50,908 nt of DNA from an uncultured Alphaproteobacteria bacterium (GCA_944390225.1 CALXPB010000008.1:1-50908), one strand, 5' to 3'; counted from the first letter of the stretch, positions 1 through 8,662 are shown. Notes: generated by a model not told the origin, from the sequence alone. Made by a program: numbers and translations.

Positions 1-17
1 ATAAAATATAATTCATC

Positions 18-93
18 GTCCCCATAGTTCAACTGGATAGAATAGAGGTTTCCTAAACCTTTGATACAGGTTCGATTCCTGTTGGGGATACCA
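18..93 (+). tRNA. tRNA-Arg (anticodon CCU)
   Basis: A full cloverleaf can be folded. The seven-base acceptor stem pairs 18-24 with 83-89 (first pair G-U), the discriminator is A90, and the CCA is encoded at 91-93. The anticodon stem GAGGT/ACCTT closes a seven-base loop TTCCTAA, giving anticodon CCT, which reads the Arg codon AGG. The T arm carries the expected GGTTCGATTCC core. The next gene starts 21 bases downstream. Confidence 0.95.
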
Positions 94-114
94 CTGAACC
101 CAAGGATTTTTTAT

Positions 115-444
115 ATGAAAAACAAAGCGATAAAATTAGGAATATTTGCCAGTCTTTTACCGCACTTATTTTGCTGTGTGTTACCAATTGTGTTATCTGT
201 TATATCTTTATTTGCCCCAGAAGTTGCGCATGCTGAATTTATTCCTCATTGGTTTGAGCCTTGGTTATTCATTTTTTCTGCTTTGATGCTTGTTTTGTCT
301 TGGTACTTAGTCTTACGAGATTGCAAATGCGAATGTGAACATTGTCATGAAAAAGGTGGTCATAAAACACAAAAAATAATACTTGGCATAATAACTATTA
401 TCTTTATAATCAGCCTAATTTTACATTTATTATCCCACCATTAA
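115..444 (+). CDS. Small Cys/His-rich membrane protein, MerC-like
   Basis: This is a 109-aa protein with three predicted membrane segments, at about residues 8-30, 48-66 and 86-105. A CC pair in the first segment (context LFCCVLP) resembles the paired cysteines of MerC-type mercury transporters. The loop after the second segment is a dense potential metal ligand cluster (CKCECEHCHEKGGHK). The ATG at 115 is chosen because AAGGA lies about ten bases upstream; the longer reading frame would begin inside the tRNA-Arg. No mer operon or metal regulator is nearby, so metal binding or transport is inferred from residues only, and the substrate is unknown. Confidence 0.7.
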   Translation: MKNKAIKLGIFASLLPHLFCCVLPIVLSVISLFAPEVAHAEFIPHWFEPWLFIFSALMLVLSWYLVLRDCKCECEHCHEKGGHKTQKIILGIITIIFIISLILHLLSHH

Positions 445-513
445 TGAATTATTTCTTGTTTTACAACTATCCTAGTTTATGTATAATTATTATTAAATAA
501 ATAAGGATACGTT

Positions 514-660
514 ATGCCGTTAATAAAAGGTTGTTCTCGTAAAGCAATTTCTGAAAATATTAGAACTGAAATAAAAGCAGGAAAACCACATAAACAAGCA
601 GTTGCAATTGCTTTATCTATTGCGGATAAAAATTCAAAAAAATGTAAAGTAAAACATTAA
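514..660 (+). CDS. Conserved 48-aa basic protein of unknown function
   Basis: This short frame begins [16 protein letters not shown] and ends [10 protein letters not shown]. It has a good Shine-Dalgarno AAGGA about seven bases before the ATG. The pattern MPL-K-G-S-KAIS-NI followed by a segment like [13 protein letters not shown] matches a small basic protein seen in many phage and bacterial genomes, with no function that I know of. It is lysine-rich and has no membrane segment. It lies between the MerC-like gene and the end of the convergent lipoprotein gene. Confidence 0.7.
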   Translation: MPLIKGCSRKAISENIRTEIKAGKPHKQAVAIALSIADKNSKKCKVKH

Positions 661-680
661 AAAATTATTTATATTTTTAT

Positions 681-2267
681 TTACACGAACTTTTCTGGGA
701 CAAGGTTTGTAATATTCTTCCACATACGTCTGAATATAGTTGTATCCGGAGATTTATGATATACGCGCGGTTTTTTATCACCGGGTCTGCTACCAGTCCA
801 GACAGGGTCACCATCTTCAATAGTGACACGCCATGAAGTTTTCGTATCACGTATTATCATTTCACGTAATTTATCTGCAAATTCTTTACTTTCAAATATA
901 GCAACATTTTCTGTATTATAATATGCACTGCGTGGATCTAAGTTAAAACTGCCTATCCACGAGATATCATCATCAAAAACTATTGTTTTACTATGCAACA
1001 CAGAAAAACTAGATTGATGACGTTCTCTATCATGTTCTTTACCCCGCAGATTTTCAGCAGACAACATGAATTCATAAACGTCTGCACCAGATTCAATCAG
1101 TTTTTTTCTGTACTTTTCCCATTTTGCATAAACAGTCGGTGCGTTAGTAGATGCCAAAGAATTCGTCACGATAGTCATATGAACACCAGATTTTTCTTCG
1201 TGCAGCATATGTTCTAAACCGCCCTGTCCTGGGACGAAGTAAGCGGCAGATAAATAAACGGAATCTTTTGTTTCATTCCACAAGTGTTGAAGTGCTTTTA
1301 TTATTTCACCTTGATATTCTTCTTTCTGCTTCATCGACATTTCAACTTTTGACGGCGGATCCGCCAAGAATTTTCCTTGTCCCCAACAGAAATCGAAATT
1401 ATTTTCTTCGTACTCGCGTTGAACGCGCGATATTATTTTGTTATATTGCTTGATATCTTCCTTACTTTTTTTCTGAATTTCGGCAAATTTCTTTTCTAAT
1501 TTTTTTGAAGCCTTTTTTGATTTCGCTTTCGGGAAAACCGAAGCAGGTATAGATAAATGATAATTCCAATATTCGTCAAAACTTGCGGTTGCATATTTCG
1601 TCATATCCCCGACGAATAAAACGTCCGTATCAGAAAAATTAGACGCTGTTTCAGGATAAAAATAATTACTACCAACGTTTCTACCACCCGTAATATAAGC
1701 AACATTATCAACGATAAATAATTTATTATGCATTCTGGAATTTAGACGATTAAAATCCATTAAAAATTGCGGGTAATATAAAAGTCTGGAACGATTAGAA
1801 ACCGTATTAAATACCTTGACTTCTATATTAGGGTGCTGATTTAACAAAAGTACATCAGCGATATCGGACTTAGTTCCATAATCGTCAATCAATATTCTGA
1901 CCTTTACCCCCCTATCAGCAGCATTTTTTAGTTCACCGATTAAAACCTTGGAAGAAAAGTCATTACTATAAATGTAAGTCTGTAAGTCTATTGTTTTAGT
2001 TGCCATACGAGCAAACGCTGCCCTGATAACGAAAGCGGACAGACCGTCTTCTATCAGAGTTGCCCCACTCATATTTTCTGCACTTTCCAATTCTTTCTTA
2101 TAGTGCTTTGCAATTGGTGTCTGCATAGGATCATAATTAAAATCAGCCGCCGTTACTTTTGGAGTATAACAACGAAGTCTTTCATCTTTCATAGTAGTAG
2201 GAACTGTTGTACACCCCATTAACGGTAAAGAAATTATAAATAAAAATGCTTTTTTCAAAAATGACAA
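681..2267 (-). CDS. Phospholipase D-family lipoprotein, cardiolipin synthase (ClsC-like)
   Basis: This 528-aa protein has two HKD (HxKx4D) catalytic motifs: H180-K182-D187 (MHNKLFIVD) and H425-K427-D432 (LHSKTIVFD), each followed by a GSN/GSFNLDPRS-type glycine-serine-asparagine patch. The N-terminus is a lipoprotein signal (hydrophobic stretch then LMGC), so the protein should be anchored in a membrane and face the periplasm. The layout fits the ClsC/YmdC group, which makes cardiolipin from phosphatidylglycerol and phosphatidylethanolamine; another phosphatidyl transfer reaction is possible. The start is TTG, chosen because AAGGTG sits seven bases upstream and no better start is in frame. 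The promoter at 2287-2316 gives a leader of only about 13 bases. Confidence 0.85.
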   Translation of the reverse strand: MSFLKKAFLFIISLPLMGCTTVPTTMKDERLRCYTPKVTAADFNYDPMQTPIAKHYKKELESAENMSGATLIEDGLSAFVIRAAFARMATKTIDLQTYIYSNDFSSKVLIGELKNAADRGVKVRILIDDYGTKSDIADVLLLNQHPNIEVKVFNTVSNRSRLLYYPQFLMDFNRLNSRMHNKLFIVDNVAYITGGRNVGSNYFYPETASNFSDTDVLFVGDMTKYATASFDEYWNYHLSIPASVFPKAKSKKASKKLEKKFAEIQKKSKEDIKQYNKIISRVQREYEENNFDFCWGQGKFLADPPSKVEMSMKQKEEYQGEIIKALQHLWNETKDSVYLSAAYFVPGQGGLEHMLHEEKSGVHMTIVTNSLASTNAPTVYAKWEKYRKKLIESGADVYEFMLSAENLRGKEHDRERHQSSFSVLHSKTIVFDDDISWIGSFNLDPRSAYYNTENVAIFESKEFADKLREMIIRDTKTSWRVTIEDGDPVWTGSRPGDKKPRVYHKSPDTTIFRRMWKNITNLVPEKFV

Positions 2268-2286
2268 TTTTCACCTTTTGAAAAGT

Positions 2287-2316
2287 ATTATATTATAACT
2301 TAACTTCAATTTACAA
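2287..2316 (-). promoter_or_regulatory. Sigma70-type promoter for the ClsC-like gene
   Basis: On the minus strand TTGTAA (2316-2311) is followed by 18 bases and TATAAT (2292-2287). The expected start of transcription lies about 13 bases before the TTG start codon. Confidence 0.55.
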
Positions 2317-2373
2317 GCCAAATTCATTAAAAATGTTAATAATCCTAAATATAATTTATTGTCTATTTTTTGT

Positions 2374-2402
2374 TTGCACAGATTTTGTTAATATGATAAA
2401 AT
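2374..2402 (+). promoter_or_regulatory. Sigma70-type promoter for the 701-aa secreted protein gene
   Basis: TTGCAC (2374-2379), a 17-base spacer and TAAAAT (2397-2402) precede the ATG at 2431. GAAGGGAAG serves as ribosome binding site. It lies divergent to the promoter at 2287-2316. Confidence 0.5.
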
Positions 2403-2430
2403 TATTCATAATAGAAGGGAAGTTTTTATT

Positions 2431-4536
2431 ATGAAAAGATTTATTGCAGTATTAAGCGGTCTGTTGGTACTACCTGCATTTGCAGAAATTGCGCCTGCAT
2501 ATTATTATGAAGAAATGTTGGAATATTCTGACGAATATGCAGAACCTATTACAGAAAAAGAGGAAAACCAACAAGAACAAGAAGAACAGCAAAAAATTGT
2601 CACACCTGTTGTTCCTACGGCAGTAAGTCCCAGAAGTTCTAACGGTCGTGCTGCTGCGTCACGAACTGTTGCAACATCTACAACTACATCGGCACGAAAC
2701 GTTTCTACAAGAAACGTAAGCGCAACAACACCCGCAAGAACAGTTGTAACGCGTTCTGCTACGACAACGGCATCTCGGGCAACACCAACGCGCCCTGCTG
2801 CATCAACTACAACAAACACAACTGCAAGTAAAAGACCTTCTACAACAACACGTACATCGACTCAAACACCTGGGGTAACTTCGCGTACAAGTACACAAAC
2901 AAATAACGTAAATACGGCACGTGCATCAATTGTTCAAACAGATACCGTAAACATACCATTATATCGCGTATCAACAACCTCTTCTGTAAGGTCAAGAATT
3001 CCTACGATTAGCGTTGGGACAACAACAGCATCTACTACAACAGAAAGTACAACTTCTTCTTCTATGTCATTAGACGAACTGGCTCAATTGACAGATTTCT
3101 GCAAGGCTCAATATACAGCATGTATGGATAACTTCTGCAATGTATTAGATGATAATCAAGGGCGTTGCAGTTGCAGTGCGAATTTAAAAAATTATACAGA
3201 AACCGAAGAAGCACTGAAAAAGGCGACCGAAGAATTACAAGATGTTGCACAAAAAATTCAATATATCGGTTTAACTTCCGAAGAAATAGAAACTTTGTTT
3301 ACTCAGACAGAGGCTGAGTTAGAAATGCAACAAACAACCGATAACACACAACTTAAACACGATTTGGATAAAATTAAAAGTATGATTATAGATGTAGAAT
3401 CTGCTTCCGCATCAACTTCCAGCAGTTTAAGTTTGGATTTAACAGGATTATTAGACTTTACCATTGATAGCACAGGGTTTAATTTAAGTTCTCTGCTTGG
3501 TACAGATACAAGCAGTATAAGTAATCAACGTGGCGAACAATTATATAAAACTGCTGTGGCTCGTTGTAAAGCATCTGTACTTAACAGTTGTGCAGCGCAA
3601 GGGGTTGATACATCTATCATAACCAATGCTTATGATCTGGAAATAGACAAACAATGTATTGCCTATGAACGCAGTCTTTCCGATTCGAACACACAAATGT
3701 CTTCAACGGTAAGGAATGCGACCAGTGTTTTACAAAAGGCACGTTTATTAGTTGCTCAACAAAAAAATACTTATGACTTACGTGGTTGTATAAATGCTCT
3801 GGATTCATGCATGCAGGACGACTTTGTATGCGGTGATGACTATGAAAACTGTTTAGATCCGACAGGTAAATTTATCGTAAATGGCGAAGTTGTCGTAGGC
3901 AGTAAACCCGGTATACCAGGAGATATTGAAAACGCGGACATTTATAAAACATGGGTATACGACACCAATAAAAATGCATGGGCAACAGAAAATGACGGTG
4001 GTTCTTTAAGTGACTATATTGAAACAACAGTAACAGAAACATCGGCACAAGTACCATCTGTTTTGATGTCAGAATTCTTGCAAAACAAAATCGGCTATCA
4101 TGATAATAGTGATGGTAAAAATTACGGTATGTGCATATCTGTCTTGAACAAATGTCAAGATGTTACATATACAGGTTCCGGACAAAACGTCAAATACAAT
4201 CCGAAAAACAACGTGATTAAAGAATTCTTGAACAGAACATTAATTCAAATAAAATCTGCTCAAGATGAAGTATTGGCAGATTTTGCTGAAAGTTGTATTT
4301 TAGACGTAGCATCCTGTCTGGCACAGAATAACTATGACGAAACAGAAACAACATCTCAGCCAGGAACAGGAAGTGATGTAGGCAGTGATACAGGTAGAAA
4401 TTCTACAAGAAACAACATTGCTATAAATGCTTGTAAGTCTATAATTACAAGTTGTATGAGTGTTAATGGAAATCAGAATGCCTCGACTAACAGTGAATTA
4501 AGCGAGTGGGTTCAAGCAATGTTTAACAACAATTAA
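2431..4536 (+). CDS. Secreted protein with Thr/Ser-rich linker and six di-cysteine (CX6-7C) repeats
   Basis: This 701-aa protein is not one I can assign. Residues 1-18 are a signal peptide ending AFA. An acidic stretch (about 22-54, Tyr/Glu/Gln-rich) follows, then a low-complexity Thr/Ser/Ala/Arg segment (about 62-210) without cysteine. The rest contains six pairs of cysteines spaced by six or seven residues: C224/C231, C379/C387, C453/C460, C568/C575, C622/C629 and C668/C675, several followed by Met, Leu or Ala. Extra cysteines lie near the first and third pairs. Residues 255-325 are likely helical (Glu/Lys/Gln-rich). The architecture suggests a periplasmic or surface protein whose helices are locked by disulfides. 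The gene is monocistronic, with its own promoter and a strong terminator. The Thr/Ser stretch may act as a flexible wall-spanning linker; that is inference. Confidence 0.75.
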   Translation: MKRFIAVLSGLLVLPAFAEIAPAYYYEEMLEYSDEYAEPITEKEENQQEQEEQQKIVTPVVPTAVSPRSSNGRAAASRTVATSTTTSARNVSTRNVSATTPARTVVTRSATTTASRATPTRPAASTTTNTTASKRPSTTTRTSTQTPGVTSRTSTQTNNVNTARASIVQTDTVNIPLYRVSTTSSVRSRIPTISVGTTTASTTTESTTSSSMSLDELAQLTDFCKAQYTACMDNFCNVLDDNQGRCSCSANLKNYTETEEALKKATEELQDVAQKIQYIGLTSEEIETLFTQTEAELEMQQTTDNTQLKHDLDKIKSMIIDVESASASTSSSLSLDLTGLLDFTIDSTGFNLSSLLGTDTSSISNQRGEQLYKTAVARCKASVLNSCAAQGVDTSIITNAYDLEIDKQCIAYERSLSDSNTQMSSTVRNATSVLQKARLLVAQQKNTYDLRGCINALDSCMQDDFVCGDDYENCLDPTGKFIVNGEVVVGSKPGIPGDIENADIYKTWVYDTNKNAWATENDGGSLSDYIETTVTETSAQVPSVLMSEFLQNKIGYHDNSDGKNYGMCISVLNKCQDVTYTGSGQNVKYNPKNNVIKEFLNRTLIQIKSAQDEVLADFAESCILDVASCLAQNNYDETETTSQPGTGSDVGSDTGRNSTRNNIAINACKSIITSCMSVNGNQNASTNSELSEWVQAMFNNN

Positions 4537-4562
4537 AAACCGCCGTTTGGCGGTTTTTTTTT
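4535..4562. terminator. Bidirectional intrinsic terminator
   Basis: A perfect stem AAACCGCC/GGCGGTTT with a four-base loop is followed by T9 on the plus strand. The mirror strand also ends in a shorter T-run, so it can stop both the 701-aa gene and the convergent mraZ. Confidence 0.9.
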
Positions 4563-4598
4563 ATAAACTTTTATATCAAAAAATAAAAAATTAAATTG

Positions 4599-5045
4599 TT
4601 ATAAAATGGTCAGATTTGGTCGAACAGTTCGTAAATTATCAAGCGATTTCTCTTGTACTTTTTTGAAAGCATCAGGGTTCCATATTTGAAAACTGTTTCC
4701 GCGACCAACAAAAATCGCTTTATCTGTAATACCCGCATGTTTTAGTAAATCATCTGGTATGACGATTCGTCCTGTAACATCAAATATCAGCGGTCTAGCA
4801 TCGGCAAACAACATTGCAGACAAATCATCCAAATCGCTATCGAAAACGCCCATTTTATCTGTTGCGGCAGCCAACTGTTCCATTCGAGACATTGACAGTC
4901 CCTCGATACAATTATGCGTAAACGAGCGGTACAAAACGACGCCAGAAAATCTTTCATTTGCGACAGAAGCCCGAAAGGAGGCAGGTACAGATATGCGCCC
5001 CTTGGTATCCAAACGATTTTCATAAGATGAGAGAAACAATGACAT
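4599..5045 (-). CDS. mraZ: Transcriptional regulator MraZ
   Basis: This 148-aa protein contains two MraZ/SpoVT-AbrB-like half-repeats. The first begins SSYENRLDTKGRISVPA and the second is centred on FDVTGRIVIPDDL, each with the conserved DxxGRhxhP signature. MraZ is a ring-forming DNA-binding regulator that normally opens the division and cell wall (dcw) cluster and controls it. Here no rsmH, ftsL or ftsI follows: the gene ends against a convergent terminator and its upstream neighbour is divergent, so it is an orphan. Length is normal for the family. A clear promoter lies at 5102-5130, followed by a leader of about 50 bases with a small GGGCAGATGCCC hairpin. Confidence 0.95.
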   Translation of the reverse strand: MSLFLSSYENRLDTKGRISVPASFRASVANERFSGVVLYRSFTHNCIEGLSMSRMEQLAAATDKMGVFDSDLDDLSAMLFADARPLIFDVTGRIVIPDDLLKHAGITDKAIFVGRGNSFQIWNPDAFKKVQEKSLDNLRTVRPNLTIL

Positions 5046-5101
5046 TTTTTTCCGTCTTTGTTCTGGGCATCTGCCCGGTTCCCCTTTCCGACTTCAAATG
5101 A

Positions 5102-5130
5102 AATTTAGCATGTCATTTTATGGTTGTCAA
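5102..5130 (-). promoter_or_regulatory. Sigma70-type promoter for mraZ
   Basis: On the minus strand a perfect TTGACA (5130-5125), a 17-base spacer and TAAATT (5107-5102) precede mraZ. No obvious repeated GTGGG boxes, the usual MraZ operator, are visible in the leader. Confidence 0.65.
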
Positions 5131-5424
5131 TGACAATTTATAATTAAATTATGGTATTTTATGGTTTTAAAAGTAAAACAATACAAAATTAAAATAAAAT
5201 TCAAATAAATACATTTTCTTCTTGACCTGCGATTCGTTTTTGTTCTAAGATTGTGGTATAGACAAGGAGAAAACCGTTAAAAGCCCCAGAAAACCGCCAA
5301 AAAACCGGATTTCTGGGAAAAACAAAAAAACAAAATAAAATTTAATTTGCAAATTTGTAAATACATAATGTCAATACAAATTCGATTAAATTTTAAACAA
5401 CACCCAGAAAGGAGGGAACCGCGC
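5131..5424 (+). other. Structured leader and non-coding region before the 111-aa gene
   Basis: No gene is visible in these 294 bases. TTGACC (5222-5227) with TAAGAT (5246-5251) is a possible promoter, which would give a leader of about 165 bases. The leader contains a perfect 8-bp stem CCCAGAAA (5285-5292)/TTTCTGGG (5310-5317) without a T-run, then an A-rich stretch, and ends in an excellent ribosome binding site AAAGGAGGG. The long structured leader hints at post-transcriptional control; no known riboswitch was recognised. Confidence 0.4.
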
Positions 5425-5760
5425 ATGTCAAAAAATATAAAAGAAATAATGATTGCTCTGAACCAAGTTTTAACGACGACGGTTTGGGTTAACGAAGACC
5501 GTCAAATAATATCATTATCTGACGAATTACAAATCGGAAAAAACAATGCTCCTCGTTCAATAGAGGACTTACCTCGTACTTCTTTGGTTGGTGCATACGT
5601 TTCCTTACAAATTCGTACAGATAACTTCGAAGTTGCCGCTGAAACCTTAGAAACCAAGACTTTGGCACTACGCGTAAAAGAAATGGTTTTTGCCGAAGCA
5701 AAAAAAATTATGGACGCAGAAGATAAAGAAACCGTTCAGACAATTGCAAAAGCAGCCTGA
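5425..5760 (+). CDS. Hypothetical 111-aa protein
   Basis: I do not recognise this protein. It begins MSKNIKEIMIALNQVL, has no signal peptide or membrane segment, and is probably cytoplasmic. The first 60 residues look mixed alpha/beta, and the C-terminal third is a charged helix (context VKEMVFAEAKKIMDAEDK). The ATG at 5425 is chosen over an upstream in-frame ATG at 5347 because it follows AAAGGAGGG at ideal spacing. It is transcribed alone and ends in a terminator at 5825-5860. Codon use is like that of its neighbours. Confidence 0.7.
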   Translation: MSKNIKEIMIALNQVLTTTVWVNEDRQIISLSDELQIGKNNAPRSIEDLPRTSLVGAYVSLQIRTDNFEVAAETLETKTLALRVKEMVFAEAKKIMDAEDKETVQTIAKAA

Positions 5761-5824
5761 ATTCCGCGCGCGGTAAATGACAGAGCATGCAAAAAAGTTT
5801 CTGGATAACCAGAAGGAAGGGAGC

Positions 5825-5860
5825 AACCGTCGACAAGTAATTGGCGACGGTTCTTTTTTA
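5825..5860 (+). terminator. Intrinsic terminator of the 111-aa gene
   Basis: Stem AACCGTCG (5825-5832)/CGACGGTT (5845-5852) is followed by CTTTTTT. A second perfect small hairpin, TTCTGG/CCAGAA, lies just upstream near 5799-5815, between the stop codon and the terminator. Confidence 0.85.
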
Positions 5861-8572
5861 TCAAAAACGCATACTCCCCTTTAACATACCAGTATAATTG
5901 CTATACCCTTTTCGCCAAGTGGCATCCGCACCGATTTCCAGTCCATACAAATCACCAAACCACATTTTTATTTTCAAACCGGCGATTGCTTGCCATTGCG
6001 GTAATCTTTCAGATGAAATAGAGTATATGTTATTTGATATTTCAACATTTATATCATCTATTTCTGCAAGCAAGTCATAAGAGCCTCCAAAACTCAGGAC
6101 TGGAGCAAAACTAAATCCATTATCATACTCAAAAACATGCTGCACGCTAACATCTGCATAAGTCGTTAAAAAATCAAGGTTTGCAGAAGATAATTCTTGC
6201 CCCGCCGTATCAACGGAATTTTGACGATGCATAAAGGTATACTTCATACCGACACTGGGAGTTAAAACAGTATCATAAACAGGTATTTCATAACCTAAGT
6301 CAGACCACAGACTTGTAGTATAAACGCCCATATCATCATACAACTGCAACCCTGCAACGTTTTTAGTTTCACTTAAATCGCTGTAAAAAATACTAGCGAC
6401 ATTATTCCAAATGAAACCGTTATTATAATATTTTGCATACAGCCCTCCACCATTTGCGGGCGCATGTATTATTCTGGCCCAACTTTTCAACCTGTCATAC
6501 TGATAAGTATATACTGCACCAATGTCCCAATTATTAATTTCAAATTCTGCACCTAAACCAAAGCCGTATCCGTATATATCAAAATTAGCATAAACTTTAT
6601 CCTCTTTCAGTCTTCCCAAAGTCCCTAGTGCAGCGACCCATAATTTTCCGTTTCCAAAATCTGATTCCAGCCGAGAATCAAGAGAAATTAATTTTTCAAA
6701 CCTTTCCGAATAAGATGTGCCAAGTATCTGCATCAAAGGTGCAGGAGACGGTGCAAGTGCTGTCAAGGCTTTTATATATTCACCAGCATCGGTCTGAACA
6801 AGTAAATCTAATAACTCATAAACTTCGTTTGCTATTTCACCTTCGCCTATTGGCACAGTTTGCCAACTTATTGCAGTATTTTCATTGTTCTGAGAACCTC
6901 CAGATAATCTTATTATGTCCAAAAAAGTACTTTCTTGTAAAACTTCGTACCAACCATTTCCTAACTTCACAAAAGCATAAATATTGTTATCTATTTCCGG
7001 TAAAAAATTATCTGTTATTTCATTTGAACTTCGCAGAAATTGAAACTGTAAAGAATCTCTATTCGTCATAACGTCAGAATTTAAAACCACGTTTAAAAGC
7101 GCGTCTTCTGAAATGGAAAAAGTATCTGCATTTAAGTACCCATAGTTATCTTCACTTTGAATGCTTAACTTTAACGCCGAACCAGAACCGAAAGTTGCAG
7201 AACCGACTGTGGCATTTGTTGTTCCTAAATCTAAAACACCTCCGGATACTTGTAAATCTTCTGCACTAAAAAATTTACCGTTATCTGTTAACTGAACATT
7301 TCCTGATGCTATTGTTATATTTCCTACGAAACCGCTCATATCTTCGTTAAGTATTACTGTTCCACCTGTCGGCATAACATTTTCTTCCAAGGTATACGGA
7401 TTATTTATTACTATCGAACCGGAACCGGTTATTTTATCATTAAAAATAACCTGCTGATTCTCGGCCGCATTTATCCCGAGCATTTCTGTAGTATATATAG
7501 CATTAGATTCACCAGAAGATGTATTACCTGTAAATTCTATGTCCGAATTCTGAGCAATTAAAAACAATGCGTTTATATTAAAAATAGCACCGCCACCATC
7601 TGTCGCTGTATTATTTGAAAAAGTGCTATCAATTATATAGGTATCGTCCCAGTTATAAAGAGCACCACCATATGTTGCGCTGTTATTTGTGAATGTAGAA
7701 TCTTTTACGACGGTATATAAAACATCTCCAATGATTCCGTAGACTCCTATTGCCCCGCCCGTCTCTCCGGTATTATTTTCAAATGTACCGTTTGTTATGT
7801 CCATCATACCCGTAGTATAAACTGCACCGACCGAATCTGTGCCGTTATTACCAACAAAATAAACATCGCTCATTGTGACAGTATTTGAGTTATATATCGC
7901 AGCACCACTACTGGCGGTATTAGCGTTAAAAACGCTGTTGGTTATATTTAAATTGCCGTCGTTAAATACGACACCACCATAATTAACAGCGGAATTATTT
8001 TGAAAATAACTACCGTCTATGTTTGCAGTTGTTCTGTACTGATTATAAATAACACCGCCGTTACTACGCGTAACGCTATTATTTTGGAATGCGCTATTTG
8101 AAATATTTAAATTACCGCTATTAGTTTGATAAAAAACCCCCCCGCCATATCTGGAAGAATTATTACTGAAAGCAGAATTTTCTATTGTTAAATCACCTCC
8201 GACATTTGAAAATACTGCGCCTTGCCCAGACTGATAGAAACTGTTAACAGAATTTTCTATTGTTGCGTTTTGCCCAGAGATAGTAAAATTACCGCTATTT
8301 GCAAAATAAATGCTACTTTCGCTTGATACCGTAAACCCGTTATAATTTCCACCGTTAAAATTATATCCTCCGCCATCAATACCTGTAATAGAACTTCCAG
8401 CAACTCCAACCAACTGCGTTGCGGTTAAATCAGAAGTTATATTGATGTTATTTTGTGGAACATTTGTTTTATAGGCACTATAAAAAGAACTAAAATCTGC
8501 AACATCTGTTGCATATGCAGAAATACTATAAAAGACAATAATATAAAAAGGAATTTTTTTTACAAACGTCAT
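5861..8572 (-). CDS. Autotransporter with Pmp-type repeats and C-terminal beta-barrel
   Basis: This is a 903-aa type V secreted protein. A signal peptide (MTFVKKIPFYIIVFYSISAYA) is followed by a passenger rich in Asn, Gly and Ser with many short repeats of the polymorphic-membrane-protein type: GG[AGV][IV]xN/Y-like motifs alternating with FxNN[ST] motifs (for example GGVFYQ, SAFQNNS, GGAIYN, STFTNNSA), between about residues 90 and 400. Such repeats form a beta-helix. The last 270 or so residues are an autotransporter barrel (WVAALGTLGR near its start) ending in an aromatic residue, GSMRF. The start at 8572 follows GGAGAG at good spacing; a longer frame to 8635 would run back through the plsX terminator. 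Likely role is surface display or adhesion; the target is unknown. Confidence 0.9.
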   Translation of the reverse strand: MTFVKKIPFYIIVFYSISAYATDVADFSSFYSAYKTNVPQNNINITSDLTATQLVGVAGSSITGIDGGGYNFNGGNYNGFTVSSESSIYFANSGNFTISGQNATIENSVNSFYQSGQGAVFSNVGGDLTIENSAFSNNSSRYGGGVFYQTNSGNLNISNSAFQNNSVTRSNGGVIYNQYRTTANIDGSYFQNNSAVNYGGVVFNDGNLNITNSVFNANTASSGAAIYNSNTVTMSDVYFVGNNGTDSVGAVYTTGMMDITNGTFENNTGETGGAIGVYGIIGDVLYTVVKDSTFTNNSATYGGALYNWDDTYIIDSTFSNNTATDGGGAIFNINALFLIAQNSDIEFTGNTSSGESNAIYTTEMLGINAAENQQVIFNDKITGSGSIVINNPYTLEENVMPTGGTVILNEDMSGFVGNITIASGNVQLTDNGKFFSAEDLQVSGGVLDLGTTNATVGSATFGSGSALKLSIQSEDNYGYLNADTFSISEDALLNVVLNSDVMTNRDSLQFQFLRSSNEITDNFLPEIDNNIYAFVKLGNGWYEVLQESTFLDIIRLSGGSQNNENTAISWQTVPIGEGEIANEVYELLDLLVQTDAGEYIKALTALAPSPAPLMQILGTSYSERFEKLISLDSRLESDFGNGKLWVAALGTLGRLKEDKVYANFDIYGYGFGLGAEFEINNWDIGAVYTYQYDRLKSWARIIHAPANGGGLYAKYYNNGFIWNNVASIFYSDLSETKNVAGLQLYDDMGVYTTSLWSDLGYEIPVYDTVLTPSVGMKYTFMHRQNSVDTAGQELSSANLDFLTTYADVSVQHVFEYDNGFSFAPVLSFGGSYDLLAEIDDINVEISNNIYSISSERLPQWQAIAGLKIKMWFGDLYGLEIGADATWRKGYSNYTGMLKGSMRF

Positions 8573-8595
8573 ATTTTCTCTCCATTGAAATACAA

Positions 8596-8620
8596 TAAAA
8601 AAATCGCTTAAAAAGCGATT
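8596..8620 (-). terminator. Terminator of the rpmF-plsX operon
   Basis: On the minus strand a perfect stem AATCGCTT/AAGCGATT with a three-base loop is followed by T7. It lies between the plsX stop (8663) and the autotransporter start (8572), so the autotransporter is a separate unit. Confidence 0.85.
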
Positions 8621-8662
8621 AATATCAATATTCATGTATTCCCATTTGAAAAAACATTTATC

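Noticed and set aside
61..114. In-frame extension of the MerC-like gene into tRNA-Arg
   Set aside because: The frame runs back into the T arm of the tRNA; the ATG at 115 has a good ribosome site.
2505..2819. Antisense frame opposite the Thr/Ser-rich region
   Set aside because: It is a product of the ACN/GCN codon repetition on the other strand, giving a Val/Ala-rich string with no ribosome site.
5777..5884. 36-codon open frame after the 111-aa gene
   Set aside because: It runs through two hairpins and the terminator, overlaps the autotransporter stop and has no ribosome site.
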